Assembly (NCBI RefSeq): GCF_035917455.1
Contig: NZ_CP109078.1
Span: 1,922,001-1,986,000 of the forward strand
Source: Micromonospora sp. NBC_01796
Lineage (GTDB): Bacteria > Actinomycetota > Actinomycetes > Mycobacteriales > Micromonosporaceae
DNA length: 64,000 nt
Direction: 5' to 3'
The notes under the pieces are model-generated. The model ran no database searches. It saw only the letters and a program-made list of their open reading frames with translations, and was not told the DNA's origin. Shown here one piece after another: positions 35,800-43,351 of the stretch. The position numbers were made by a program, and so were the translations under genes. Positions within the stretch are counted from its first letter, which is position 1, and the number at the start of each line of letters is the position of its first letter.

Positions 35800-36723
35800 A
35801 TGACCGATCCGGCACCACCGCAGCCGCCCCGCGAGCCCACCCCCGCTGCCGAACCCACCCCGTCGCCCTGGGCCCCACCGCCACCCCCCGGACCCTGGGC
35901 CCCCACGTCCGGCTCCGCCGATGCCGATCCCCCGGTGTCCGCTTACCCGACCGTCGATCCCCCTGCGTCCGCTTACCCGACCGTCGATCCCCCGGTGTCC
36001 GGTTACCCGCATGTCGACCGCACGCCGTCCGGTTACCCGGCAACCGACCCGACCGTGCCCGGTTACCCCGGTGCTGATCCCGGCGGGGCCGGTTATCCGC
36101 CCGCGTACGGTTACGCACCGCCCGCCGGTTATCCACCGCCGCCCGGCTACCCGCCGGTCCACGGGCCGCTGCCCGGTTACCCGGCCGACCCCTCGGTGTC
36201 CGGGTATCCGCCACCTGCCTGGGCCGGCACACCCGCGCCCGTACGCGGTCGGGCCAACGCCGGTCTGGTGGCGGTGGTGGTCGTACTGGCGGTGCTGCTC
36301 TGCGGCGGTGCCGGCGTGGCCGTCGCCGGGCTGGTGAGCTGGCGCGGCTCGGCCGAACCACAGGCGGCTTCCACACCGCCGCCGAGCGGACAGGCGGGCG
36401 GGCCGGCGGTGCCGGAGTCGTCCCCCGAGCCGACCACCCAACCCGGCCGCCAGGTGGTCTACCAGGTGATCGGGGACGGTCCGGCCGAGGTCAGCTACCT
36501 CGAGTATCCGAACATGCCCCGGCAGATCGGCGCCACGAACCTGCCCTGGCGGGTGGAGTTCGCCATGCCCGATCCGGGCGTGGTGACCGTGCTGGCAATC
36601 CGGACCGGGACCGGCCAGGGAGAGATCACCTGCAAGATCCTGGTGGACGGCGAAGAGGTGATCACGAACTCGGCCACCGGGCCGTACGCGACCGCCACCT
36701 GCGCCGGCCTCACCATGAACTGA
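35800..36723 (+). CDS. MmpS-like membrane protein with Pro/Tyr-rich repeats
   Basis: The 307-residue protein has a Pro-rich N-terminal half with ten-residue repeats of the type PPVSGYPTVD (about 45-105) and further GYPP units. A transmembrane segment follows (GLVAVVVVLAVLLCGGAGVAV, about 151-171), then an external domain like MmpS/transport-accessory proteins (VVYQVIGDGPAEVSYLEYPN; CKILVDGEEV; TCAGLTMN). MmpS proteins accompany RND lipid exporters in mycobacteria; no MmpL is present here. ATG 35800 was chosen for TGGAG upstream. Confidence 0.78.
   Translation: MTDPAPPQPPREPTPAAEPTPSPWAPPPPPGPWAPTSGSADADPPVSAYPTVDPPASAYPTVDPPVSGYPHVDRTPSGYPATDPTVPGYPGADPGGAGYPPAYGYAPPAGYPPPPGYPPVHGPLPGYPADPSVSGYPPPAWAGTPAPVRGRANAGLVAVVVVLAVLLCGGAGVAVAGLVSWRGSAEPQAASTPPPSGQAGGPAVPESSPEPTTQPGRQVVYQVIGDGPAEVSYLEYPNMPRQIGATNLPWRVEFAMPDPGVVTVLAIRTGTGQGEITCKILVDGEEVITNSATGPYATATCAGLTMN
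35931..36080 (+). repeat. 30-bp tandem coding repeats in the MmpS-like gene
   Basis: At least two near-identical 30-base units (35931-35960 and 35961-35990) and about three more degenerate units code for ten-residue YP repeats. The first two differ at only a few bases, so the expansion is recent. Confidence 0.8.
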
Positions 36724-36782
36724 ACCCGACCGACAACGTCAGCGGCCGAACCTCGCCATCGACTGGACCGACCCGCCGCGCC

Positions 36783-36788
36783 TAGGCT
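36783..36788 (+). promoter_or_regulatory. Leaderless-type -10 of the DapC-like gene
   Basis: TAGGCT ends 6 bases before GTG 36795. TCGACT lies 18 bases upstream as a possible -35. Confidence 0.55.
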
Positions 36789-36794
36789 GGCGCG

Positions 36795-37982
36795 GTGACC
36801 ACAACCACCGCCCGCGACCCGCTGGTGCACCGGATGCGACCGTTCGGCACGACCATCTTCACCGAGATGTCGGCGCTGGCGGCGCGCACCGGTGCGGTCA
36901 ACCTCGGGCAGGGTTTCCCGGACACCGACGGCCCGGCCGAGATGCTCGCCGCCGCCGCCGAGGCGCTGCGCGGCGGGCAGAACCAGTACCCGCCGATGCC
37001 CGGCATCCCGTCCCTGCGAGCGGCGGTAGCCGAACACCAGCGCCGGTTCTGGGACCTGTCGTACGACCCGGATGGGGAGGTGGTGATCACCGCCGGCGCC
37101 ACCGAGGCGATCGCGGCCGCCATCCTCGGGCTCTGCGAGACCGGTGACGAGGTGGTCTGCTTCGAGCCCTACTACGACTCGTACGCGGCCTCGATCGCGC
37201 TCGCCGGTGCGGTACGGCGGCCGGTCACGCTGCGCCCGGCGGCCGACGGGCGGTACAACTTCGACCCGGCCGAACTGCGCGCCGCGTTCGGGCCCCGGAC
37301 CCGCCTGGTCCTGCTCAACTCCCCGCACAACCCGACCGGCAAGGTCTTCACCGCCGACGAACTGGCCCTGGTCGCCGAACTCTGCCAGGAGTACGGCGCC
37401 TACGCGGTCACCGACGAGGTGTACGAGCACCTCGTCTACACCGACGCCTCCACCCCGCACATCCCACTGGCCAGCCTGCCCGGCATGGCGGAACGGACGT
37501 TGCGGGTCTCCTCGGCCGGGAAGACGTTCTCCTGCACCGGTTGGAAGGTGGGCTGGGCGAGCGGCCCGGCACCGCTGGTCTCCGCGGTGCTACGGGTCAA
37601 GCAGTTCCTCACCTTCGTCAACGGCGCCCCGCTGCAACCGGCGGTCGCGGTGGCCCTCGCCCTGGGCGACGACTACTACGACAACTTCCGTACCACCCAC
37701 CAGGTCCGGCGGGACCAGCTCACCGCCGGTCTCACCGACGCCGGATTCGACGTGCTGTCGGCGGAGGGGACCTACTTCGTCACCGCCGACATCACCTCGC
37801 TCGGCGGGCGGGACGGAGTGGAGTTCTGCCGTACGTTGCCCGAGCGGTGCGGTGTGGTGGCCATTCCGAGCCAGGTTTTCTACGACAACGTGGAGGCCGG
37901 GCGTCGACTGGTCAGGTTCGCCTTCTGCAAGCGTCCCGAGGTGCTGGCCGAGGCGGTCGAGCGGCTCCGTACGCTGCGCTGA
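36795..37982 (+). CDS. dapC: Class I PLP aminotransferase, N-succinyldiaminopimelate aminotransferase (DapC)-like
   Basis: The 395-residue fold type I enzyme has LGQGFPDTDGP, NSPHNPTGKVF (about 175-185), TDEVYEHLVY, and the PLP lysine in SSAGKTFSCTGWKVGW (about 236-251). FAFCKRPEVL is near the end. It closely resembles the enzyme annotated DapC in mycobacteria (lysine/diaminopimelate synthesis), but kynurenine/methionine aminotransferases share these motifs. The start is GTG 36795 with a leaderless promoter signature. There are no other lysine genes nearby. Confidence 0.85.
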   Translation: MTTTTARDPLVHRMRPFGTTIFTEMSALAARTGAVNLGQGFPDTDGPAEMLAAAAEALRGGQNQYPPMPGIPSLRAAVAEHQRRFWDLSYDPDGEVVITAGATEAIAAAILGLCETGDEVVCFEPYYDSYAASIALAGAVRRPVTLRPAADGRYNFDPAELRAAFGPRTRLVLLNSPHNPTGKVFTADELALVAELCQEYGAYAVTDEVYEHLVYTDASTPHIPLASLPGMAERTLRVSSAGKTFSCTGWKVGWASGPAPLVSAVLRVKQFLTFVNGAPLQPAVAVALALGDDYYDNFRTTHQVRRDQLTAGLTDAGFDVLSAEGTYFVTADITSLGGRDGVEFCRTLPERCGVVAIPSQVFYDNVEAGRRLVRFAFCKRPEVLAEAVERLRTLR

Positions 37983-37994
37983 GCGTCGGCCCGG

Positions 37995-39350
37995 TCAGGC
38001 GATCGGGCTGGCGAGGCGTACCTCGGCCGCGATCCGCTCGGCCACCGTCTGGGCGATCTCCTGGGTGGCGGCCTCGACCATCACCCGGACCAGCGGTTCG
38101 GTGCCCGACGGCCGGAGCAGCACCCGCCCGGTCTCGCCCAACTCGGCCTCGGCCCGCTCGGCCGCGCCCAGTACGGCGGGCGCACCGGCGCCGACGGTCC
38201 GGTCCCCGACCGGCACGTTGATCAGCACCTGCGGCAGCTTCACCACCACCGACGCGAGGTCGGCCAGCGAGCGTCCGGTGGCCGCCATCCGGGACATCAC
38301 CTGGAGTGCGGTGAGCAGGCCGTCGCCCGTGGTGGCGTACTCGGGAAGCACGACGTGCCCGCTCTGTTCGCCGCCGAGGGCCAGCCCGGAGGCGCGCAAC
38401 TCCTCCAGCACGTACCGGTCGCCGACCTTGGTCTCGATCAGCCGGATGCCCTCGCGGGACATGGCGATGCGCAGGCCGAGGTTGCTCATCACGGTCGCGA
38501 CCACGGTGTCCGCGGTCAGCGTGCCGGCGTCGCGCATGGCCAGGGCGAGGATGCCCAGGATCTGGTCGCCGTCGACCTCCTCGCCGTCGGCGGTCACCGC
38601 CACGCAGCGGTCGGCGTCGCCGTCGTGCGCGATGCCGAGGTGCGCACCGTGCTCGACCACCGCGGCCTGGAGCCGGGCCAGGTGGTTCGAGCCGCAGTCG
38701 TCGTTGATGTTGATGCCGTCCGGCTCGGCGTGGATCGCGACGACCTCGGCACCGGCCTCCCGGTACGCCACCGGCGCCAGGTCGGAGGCGGCCCCGTTCG
38801 CGCAGTCCACCACGACCTTGATCCCCTCCAGCCGGTGCGAGACGCTCCCGACGAGGTGCTGGATGTAGTGGTCGGCGCCGTCCAGCAGGTCGTGCACCCG
38901 GCCGACGTCGGCGCCGGTGGGCCGGTGCCAGTCGGACGAGTCGTTCGCCTCGATGGCCGCTTCGATCTTCAGCTCGACCTCGTCGGGGAGCTTGTTACCG
39001 CCGGCCGCGAAGAGCTTGATCCCGTTGTCGGGCATCGGGTTGTGCGACGCGGAGAGCATCACGCCCAGGTCCGCCTTGGTCTCGGCGACCAGGTACGCCA
39101 CCGCCGGGGTGGGCAGCACGCCGACCCGTACGACATTCGCGCCGGCACTGGCCAGGCCGGCCACCACGGCCGCCTCCAGCATCTCGCCGCTGGCCCGGGT
39201 GTCCCGCCCCACCACGGCCAGCGGCCGGTGGCTGAGGTCGGACTCGGCCAGGGTGTGCGCGGCCGCGACGGCGACCGCGAGCGCCAACTCGGGGGTCAGG
39301 TCGGCGTTCGCACGTCCACGTACGCCATCCGTGCCGAACAACCGGCCCAT
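37995..39350 (-). CDS. glmM: Phosphoglucosamine mutase
   Basis: The 451-residue alpha-D-phosphohexomutase begins [14 protein letters not shown]. It has the active-site serine in [17 protein letters not shown] (about 99-115), the metal-binding DGDADR (about 240-245) and the phosphate-binding [11 protein letters not shown] near the C-terminus. It converts GlcN-6-P from GlmS to GlcN-1-P for UDP-GlcNAc. It lies downstream of rpsI in the conserved rplM-rpsI-glmM order. Confidence 0.97.
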   Translation of the reverse strand: MGRLFGTDGVRGRANADLTPELALAVAVAAAHTLAESDLSHRPLAVVGRDTRASGEMLEAAVVAGLASAGANVVRVGVLPTPAVAYLVAETKADLGVMLSASHNPMPDNGIKLFAAGGNKLPDEVELKIEAAIEANDSSDWHRPTGADVGRVHDLLDGADHYIQHLVGSVSHRLEGIKVVVDCANGAASDLAPVAYREAGAEVVAIHAEPDGININDDCGSNHLARLQAAVVEHGAHLGIAHDGDADRCVAVTADGEEVDGDQILGILALAMRDAGTLTADTVVATVMSNLGLRIAMSREGIRLIETKVGDRYVLEELRASGLALGGEQSGHVVLPEYATTGDGLLTALQVMSRMAATGRSLADLASVVVKLPQVLINVPVGDRTVGAGAPAVLGAAERAEAELGETGRVLLRPSGTEPLVRVMVEAATQEIAQTVAERIAAEVRLASPIA

Positions 39351-39392
39351 GCGCGAGTACCTCCGGGGGAGCAGACCAGTGGAAAAAGCGAG

Positions 39393-39435
39393 CGGCCGGG
39401 CCCGCCACCGCGCGAGGGGGAGGCGGACCCGGCCG
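39393..39435 (-). terminator. Hairpin between rpsI and glmM
   Basis: The arms 39393-39406 and 39422-39435 (CGGCCGGGCCCGCC / GGCGGACCCGGCCG) pair over 14 bases with one wobble and a 15-base loop. It lies 37 bases past the rpsI stop. Confidence 0.65.
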
Positions 39436-39471
39436 TCCGTCAGACGTGCAAGGGGGTGAAGAAAGAGCTGA

Positions 39472-39966
39472 TCAGCGCTTCGAGTACTGAGGCGCCTTAC
39501 GGGCCTTCTTGAGGCCGTACTTCTTGCTTTCCTTGACCCGGGCGTCCCGGGTGAGGAAGCCGGCCTTCTTGAGCGCCGGGCGGTCGTCGGGCTCGTTGAC
39601 GATCAGCGCGCGGGCGATGCCGAGGCGCAGCGCGCCGGCCTGCCCGGTGGTGCCGCCGCCACGGAGGTTCGCGATCACGTCGAACTGCTCGGTCTTCTCG
39701 GCGGTCACCAGCGGCTCCTTGATGAGCTGCTGGTGCACCTTGCTCGGGAAGTACGCCTCGAGCTCGCGCCCGTTGCAGGTGATCTTGCCGCTGCCGGGGA
39801 CGATGCGAACCCGGACGATGGCCTCCTTGCGGCGGCCAACGGTCTGGATCGGCCGGTCACCGCGAGGGGCCCGGGCAACCGGGGCGGCCGGAGCGGCGGT
39901 CTCGGTCTCGGCCGGGGTCTCGGTCTCGACGACCGGCGTGGGCTCGGCCTCAATGGTGTCGGTCAT
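39472..39966 (-). CDS. rpsI: 30S ribosomal protein S9
   Basis: The 164-residue protein has an acidic, Glu/Thr/Pro-rich N-terminal extension of about 36 residues, common in actinobacteria. The S9 domain follows: [33 protein letters not shown], and the basic tail ending KAPQYSKR that reaches the P-site. ATG 39966 was chosen because GAAGGAA precedes it. It follows rplM by 20 bases. Confidence 0.97.
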   Translation of the reverse strand: MTDTIEAEPTPVVETETPAETETAAPAAPVARAPRGDRPIQTVGRRKEAIVRVRIVPGSGKITCNGRELEAYFPSKVHQQLIKEPLVTAEKTEQFDVIANLRGGGTTGQAGALRLGIARALIVNEPDDRPALKKAGFLTRDARVKESKKYGLKKARKAPQYSKR

Positions 39967-39986
39967 GCTGATTCCTTCGTCCGCGC

Positions 39987-40430
39987 TCACTGCGCGATCT
40001 GCTTGATCTCGAACGGCACCGGCGCCTGCGCGATGTGCGGGTGCTCGGCACCGGGGTAGACCTTCAGCTTCTTGATCAGCTGCCGGCCGAGCTTGTTGTG
40101 CGGGAGCATCCCCTTGACGGCGAGCTCGATGGCCTGCTCGGGGCGCTTCTCCAGCAGCTCCTCGTAGCGGACCTGCTTGAGGCCGCCCGGGTAGCCGGAG
40201 TGGCGGTAAGCGATCTTGGTCTGACGCTTGTTACCGGTCAGCGCGACCTTGCCCGCGTTCACAACGACGACGAAGTCACCGGTGTCGACGTGCGGCGCGA
40301 AAGTGGGCTTGTGCTTGCCACGCAGCAACGTGGCAGCGTGGGTGGCCAGACGGCCCAGCACGACATCAGCGGCGTCGATAACGTGCCACTGACGCTCGAT
40401 CTCACCCGGCTTCGGGCTGTACGTACGCAC
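39987..40430 (-). CDS. rplM: 50S ribosomal protein L13
   Basis: The 147-residue L13 starts [20 protein letters not shown] from GTG 40430, preceded by AAGG. Signature regions are [19 protein letters not shown] and [16 protein letters not shown], then [11 protein letters not shown]. It is an early 50S assembly protein and is first in the rplM-rpsI operon. Longer upstream in-frame sequence is not family-like. Confidence 0.97.
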   Translation of the reverse strand: MRTYSPKPGEIERQWHVIDAADVVLGRLATHAATLLRGKHKPTFAPHVDTGDFVVVVNAGKVALTGNKRQTKIAYRHSGYPGGLKQVRYEELLEKRPEQAIELAVKGMLPHNKLGRQLIKKLKVYPGAEHPHIAQAPVPFEIKQIAQ

Positions 40431-40543
40431 AGGTCTACCTTGTCTCGTCGTCGGTCTGGGGTCACGCACCGGTCACCAGGCGCGCACGAACGACCAAGCG
40501 TACCTGATGGGGCACGCCCTCGGCTGTCACACAACAGCAGGCG

Positions 40544-40573
40544 ATGTTACTCTTCCGGCCCGCACGCGGTCAA
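40544..40573 (-). promoter_or_regulatory. Putative rplM-rpsI promoter
   Basis: On the minus strand TTGACC (40573-40568) and TAACAT (40549-40544) are spaced by 18 bases. Transcription from here would give a leader of about 107 bases before the GTG. The rest of the 366-base gap (40431-40796) up to narK shows no gene. Confidence 0.55.
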
Positions 40574-40796
40574 AACGGGGGCCACGGATCGCCACCGGCC
40601 ACCCGCCGCGCCCGCCGGTCCTGAACCGGTGGGTCAGACCGGGCCACCCAGTCACCAGCCGCAGCTGATCGTACCCGTACACCCAATCACACCCGTGTCG
40701 CCGGGCTGCACCCGGCCGCCCTGTTGGGCCGGTACGCGGCCGGGCGCGGCGGGCCCCGATCTCCCCGGACGGCCCGTCCCGCGCCGGACCTCCTGG

Positions 40797-42260
40797 TCAC
40801 ACCCCGGACAGCCGCCGGGGCGACGGCCGGAGGTAGACCGCCCAGGTGACGACAACGCAGAGCGCGTAGCAGACGATGAAACTGACATAGGCGGCATCGG
40901 CCGTCCGGTAGGTCAGGAACGACTGCCGGAAGGCGATGTTGACCAGCACTCCCCCGAAGGCGCCGACCGCACCGGCGATCCCGATCAGGGCACCGGCCAG
41001 CCGTACCGCCCGCCGGGCCGCGTCCGCCGACACCTCCGCCAGGACACCGGCATCGATCCGGGCCCGGGCCCGGAAGATCGCCGGGATCATCTTGTACGTG
41101 GAGCCGTTGCCGATGCCGGAGAAGACGAACAGGGCAATGAAGCCGACCAGGTACAGCGGCAGTGAACCCCGCCCGGAGGCGTAGAGCACCCCACCGGCGC
41201 CGAGCGCCATCAACACAAAGTTCCAGCAGGTCACCCGCGCCCCACCCCACCGGTCGGCGAGATACCCGCCCAGCGGCCGGATCAGCGAACCGACCAGCGG
41301 CCCCAGGAAGGTGAGGTACGCCGCGTCCAGCGGGGTGGCGAACCGGTCACCGAACTGCACCTGGAGCACCTGCCCGAAGGCGAACCCGAACCCGATGAAC
41401 GAGCCGAATGTCCCGATATAGAGGAAGGACATGATCCAGGTGTGCGGATCACGGGCCACCTCCCGCATCGCGCCCCGCTCGCTCGGCGTACCGGCCGACC
41501 CGTCGCGTCCGGTGGCCGCCGGCGAGATGTTGTCCATGTACCGCGCGGCGAGCAGCGCGGCCAGCACGATCAGCGGCAAGTAGACCGCCGGGACCAACCG
41601 GGGGTACGCCGCACCCGCTGTCGCCAGGACCAGCAGGCCGACCAACTGCACCGCCGGTACGCCGAGATTGCCGCCACCCGCGTTCAGGCCGAGCGCCCAC
41701 CCCTTGTGCCGGTCGGGGTAGAACAGGTTGATGTTCGCCATCGACGAGGCGAAGTTGCCGCCGCCGACCCCGGCCAGACAGGCGAGGATCATGAGTGTGC
41801 CGTAGGAGACCCCCGGCTCGATCAGGATCGTCATCGGGATGGTCGGCAGGAGCAGCAGGGCGGCGCTGATCACGGTCCAGTTCCTGCCCCCGAAGACCCC
41901 GACCGCGAAGGTGTACGGCAGCCGCAGCACCGCCCCGAGCGCCGTCGGTACGGCGGTGAGCAGGAACTTGCCGGCCGGGTCGATGCCGTACTCGGGGCCG
42001 AGGAAGAGCACCAGCACCGACCAGAGACTCCAGACGGAGAAGCCGATGTGCTCGGAGAAGACGGAGAAGGCGAGGTTGCGCCGGGCGACGGCCGCGCCGG
42101 TGACCCGCCAGAACGTCGGGTCCTCCGGCCGCCAGTCGTCGATCCGGTGCCGCCGGCCGGGTGCGGTCCGGCGAGGGGTCGCCGGTGCCGGCCCACCTGC
42201 GGGAGCGGGTGCGATCGGGGGAACCTCTGCGGGGTCCGCCGTGGTGGGGGCTGTGCTCAC
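40797..42260 (-). CDS. narK: Nitrate/nitrite MFS transporter NarK
   Basis: The 487-residue membrane protein has twelve hydrophobic segments after a Pro-rich N-terminal tail of about 35 residues. The two nitrate signatures are recognisable: GVGGGNFASSMANINLFYP (about 164-182) and GIGNGSTYKMIPAIF (about 385-399). It imports nitrate or exchanges nitrate for nitrite across the cytoplasmic membrane. It lies divergent from and near the nitrate/nitrite reductase operon. A GAAAC half-site (42309-42313, minus strand) lies in its promoter area. Confidence 0.94.
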   Translation of the reverse strand: MSTAPTTADPAEVPPIAPAPAGGPAPATPRRTAPGRRHRIDDWRPEDPTFWRVTGAAVARRNLAFSVFSEHIGFSVWSLWSVLVLFLGPEYGIDPAGKFLLTAVPTALGAVLRLPYTFAVGVFGGRNWTVISAALLLLPTIPMTILIEPGVSYGTLMILACLAGVGGGNFASSMANINLFYPDRHKGWALGLNAGGGNLGVPAVQLVGLLVLATAGAAYPRLVPAVYLPLIVLAALLAARYMDNISPAATGRDGSAGTPSERGAMREVARDPHTWIMSFLYIGTFGSFIGFGFAFGQVLQVQFGDRFATPLDAAYLTFLGPLVGSLIRPLGGYLADRWGGARVTCWNFVLMALGAGGVLYASGRGSLPLYLVGFIALFVFSGIGNGSTYKMIPAIFRARARIDAGVLAEVSADAARRAVRLAGALIGIAGAVGAFGGVLVNIAFRQSFLTYRTADAAYVSFIVCYALCVVVTWAVYLRPSPRRLSGV

Positions 42261-42409
42261 GGGCCGGCTCCTTCTCGTCGGGGACGAGCCGAAAGCTAGG
42301 CGCGATCAGTTTCCGTACGGTGCACGTCCCGCGTCCACCCCGCAACCAACCCCGCACCACCCCCACCCCCCACCCGTGAGAACCCCCGAAACCCCTCGCC
42401 ACAGGGGTG

Positions 42410-42475
42410 CCGCCTCTTGTAGGGAAAGAGTGGCCTTCCCTCCCCCGATAACAACTCTTTCTCTACAAGAGGCGG
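42410..42475. repeat. 22-bp inverted repeat with 22-nt loop (intergenic hairpin)
   Basis: The arms 42410-42431 and 42454-42475 are reverse complements over 22 bases with one G-T wobble (CCGCCTCTTGTAGGG.. / ..CTCTACAAGAGGCGG). It lies between the methyltransferase stop and narK promoter and may terminate the former. Its length and AT content resemble a dispersed hairpin element. Confidence 0.8.
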
Positions 42476-42504
42476 GTACGGCGGGTACGGCGGGGCGGCG
42501 GGGG

Positions 42505-43206
42505 TTAGTGGGGCGGGCGGTGGCCGGCGAAGACGGCGAAGCGCCAGGATTTGAAGTAGCAGTCGACGTCGGTGAAGCCGGCTTCGGTGAGCCAGGCGCA
42601 CTGGGCGGCCACGGGGGCGGGGCGGTCGTAGGCCATCCGAAGGTGTGCGGCGTCGATCTCGGCCCGGTCCGATCCGAGGGCGGTGATCTGGGCCAGCCAG
42701 ACCTCGGCGTACCGCCGGTCGAGTTCGGGGGTGGGTCCGGCCACCTGTTCGGCGTTGACGAACACTCCACCGGACCGGAGGACGTCGTATATCCGCTGGT
42801 ACAGCGCGCGTTTGCCGGCGTCGTCGAGGTGGTGGACGGCGAGCGCGGTGACCACCGCGTCGTACCGTGCGGTGGGCAGCGGGTCGGCCAGGTCGGCCAC
42901 CTCGACCGCGTGCGGGACCCCCTGGGCGGTCAGGTGCCGGGCGGCGATCTCCAGCATCGCCGGTGCGGCGTCGAGCAGGGTGATCCGGGCACCGGGCACG
43001 GCCGCGCCGACCAGTGACGAGAGCAGTCCGGTGCCGGCTCCGAGGTCGAGAACCTCCGGTGTACGCCCCTCCGCGAGGGCGGTACGCAGCACCGGCGCCG
43101 ACACCTCGACGGCGGTGCCGTAGAAGTCGTCGAAGCACGGCACGAGCCGGCGTCTGGCCTGGTCATAGGTGCCGGCGGCGGCTTCGAACAGGTGCACCAC
43201 GCTCAT
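42505..43206 (-). CDS. Class I SAM-dependent methyltransferase
   Basis: The 233-residue protein has motif I VLDLGAGTGLLSSLVG (about 52-67), motif II ITLLDAAPAML and motif III/IV YDAVVTALAVHHLDDAGK (about 113-130), all of the UbiE/Methyltransf_25 type. The substrate is unknown. It lies between narK and the nitrate reductase operon but has no known role in nitrate assimilation. It is divergent from nasA across a 145-base promoter region. Confidence 0.87.
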   Translation of the reverse strand: MSVVHLFEAAAGTYDQARRRLVPCFDDFYGTAVEVSAPVLRTALAEGRTPEVLDLGAGTGLLSSLVGAAVPGARITLLDAAPAMLEIAARHLTAQGVPHAVEVADLADPLPTARYDAVVTALAVHHLDDAGKRALYQRIYDVLRSGGVFVNAEQVAGPTPELDRRYAEVWLAQITALGSDRAEIDAAHLRMAYDRPAPVAAQCAWLTEAGFTDVDCYFKSWRFAVFAGHRPPH

Positions 43207-43351
43207 CCGCGTCTCCCAAGATGTAGGACAGTTTTCCCATATTATAGACCCAATCGATTAACCCGCTGCCTACACGGACTGTGAGCGCCTCTTAGCAGGC
43301 ACGAAACAAAAGGGACCCGGCCGCGAAACCACCCCCGTCCACGCTTCGGAC
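43207..43351. promoter_or_regulatory. Divergent promoter region, methyltransferase / nitrate reductase operon
   Basis: This 145-base gap is AT-rich around 43225-43260 (CCCATATTATAGACC). It contains GAAAC at 43303-43307 preceded by TTAGC six bases upstream, a weak half match to the actinobacterial GlnR box (gTnAC-N6-GAAAC). Control by GlnR is typical for nitrate assimilation; the site is only a candidate. Confidence 0.4.

Noticed and set aside
33607-36441. GlmS extended to 944 codons
   Set aside because: The conserved MCGIVGY N-terminus with catalytic Cys2 fixes the start at 35520; the extension is antisense to the MmpS-like gene.
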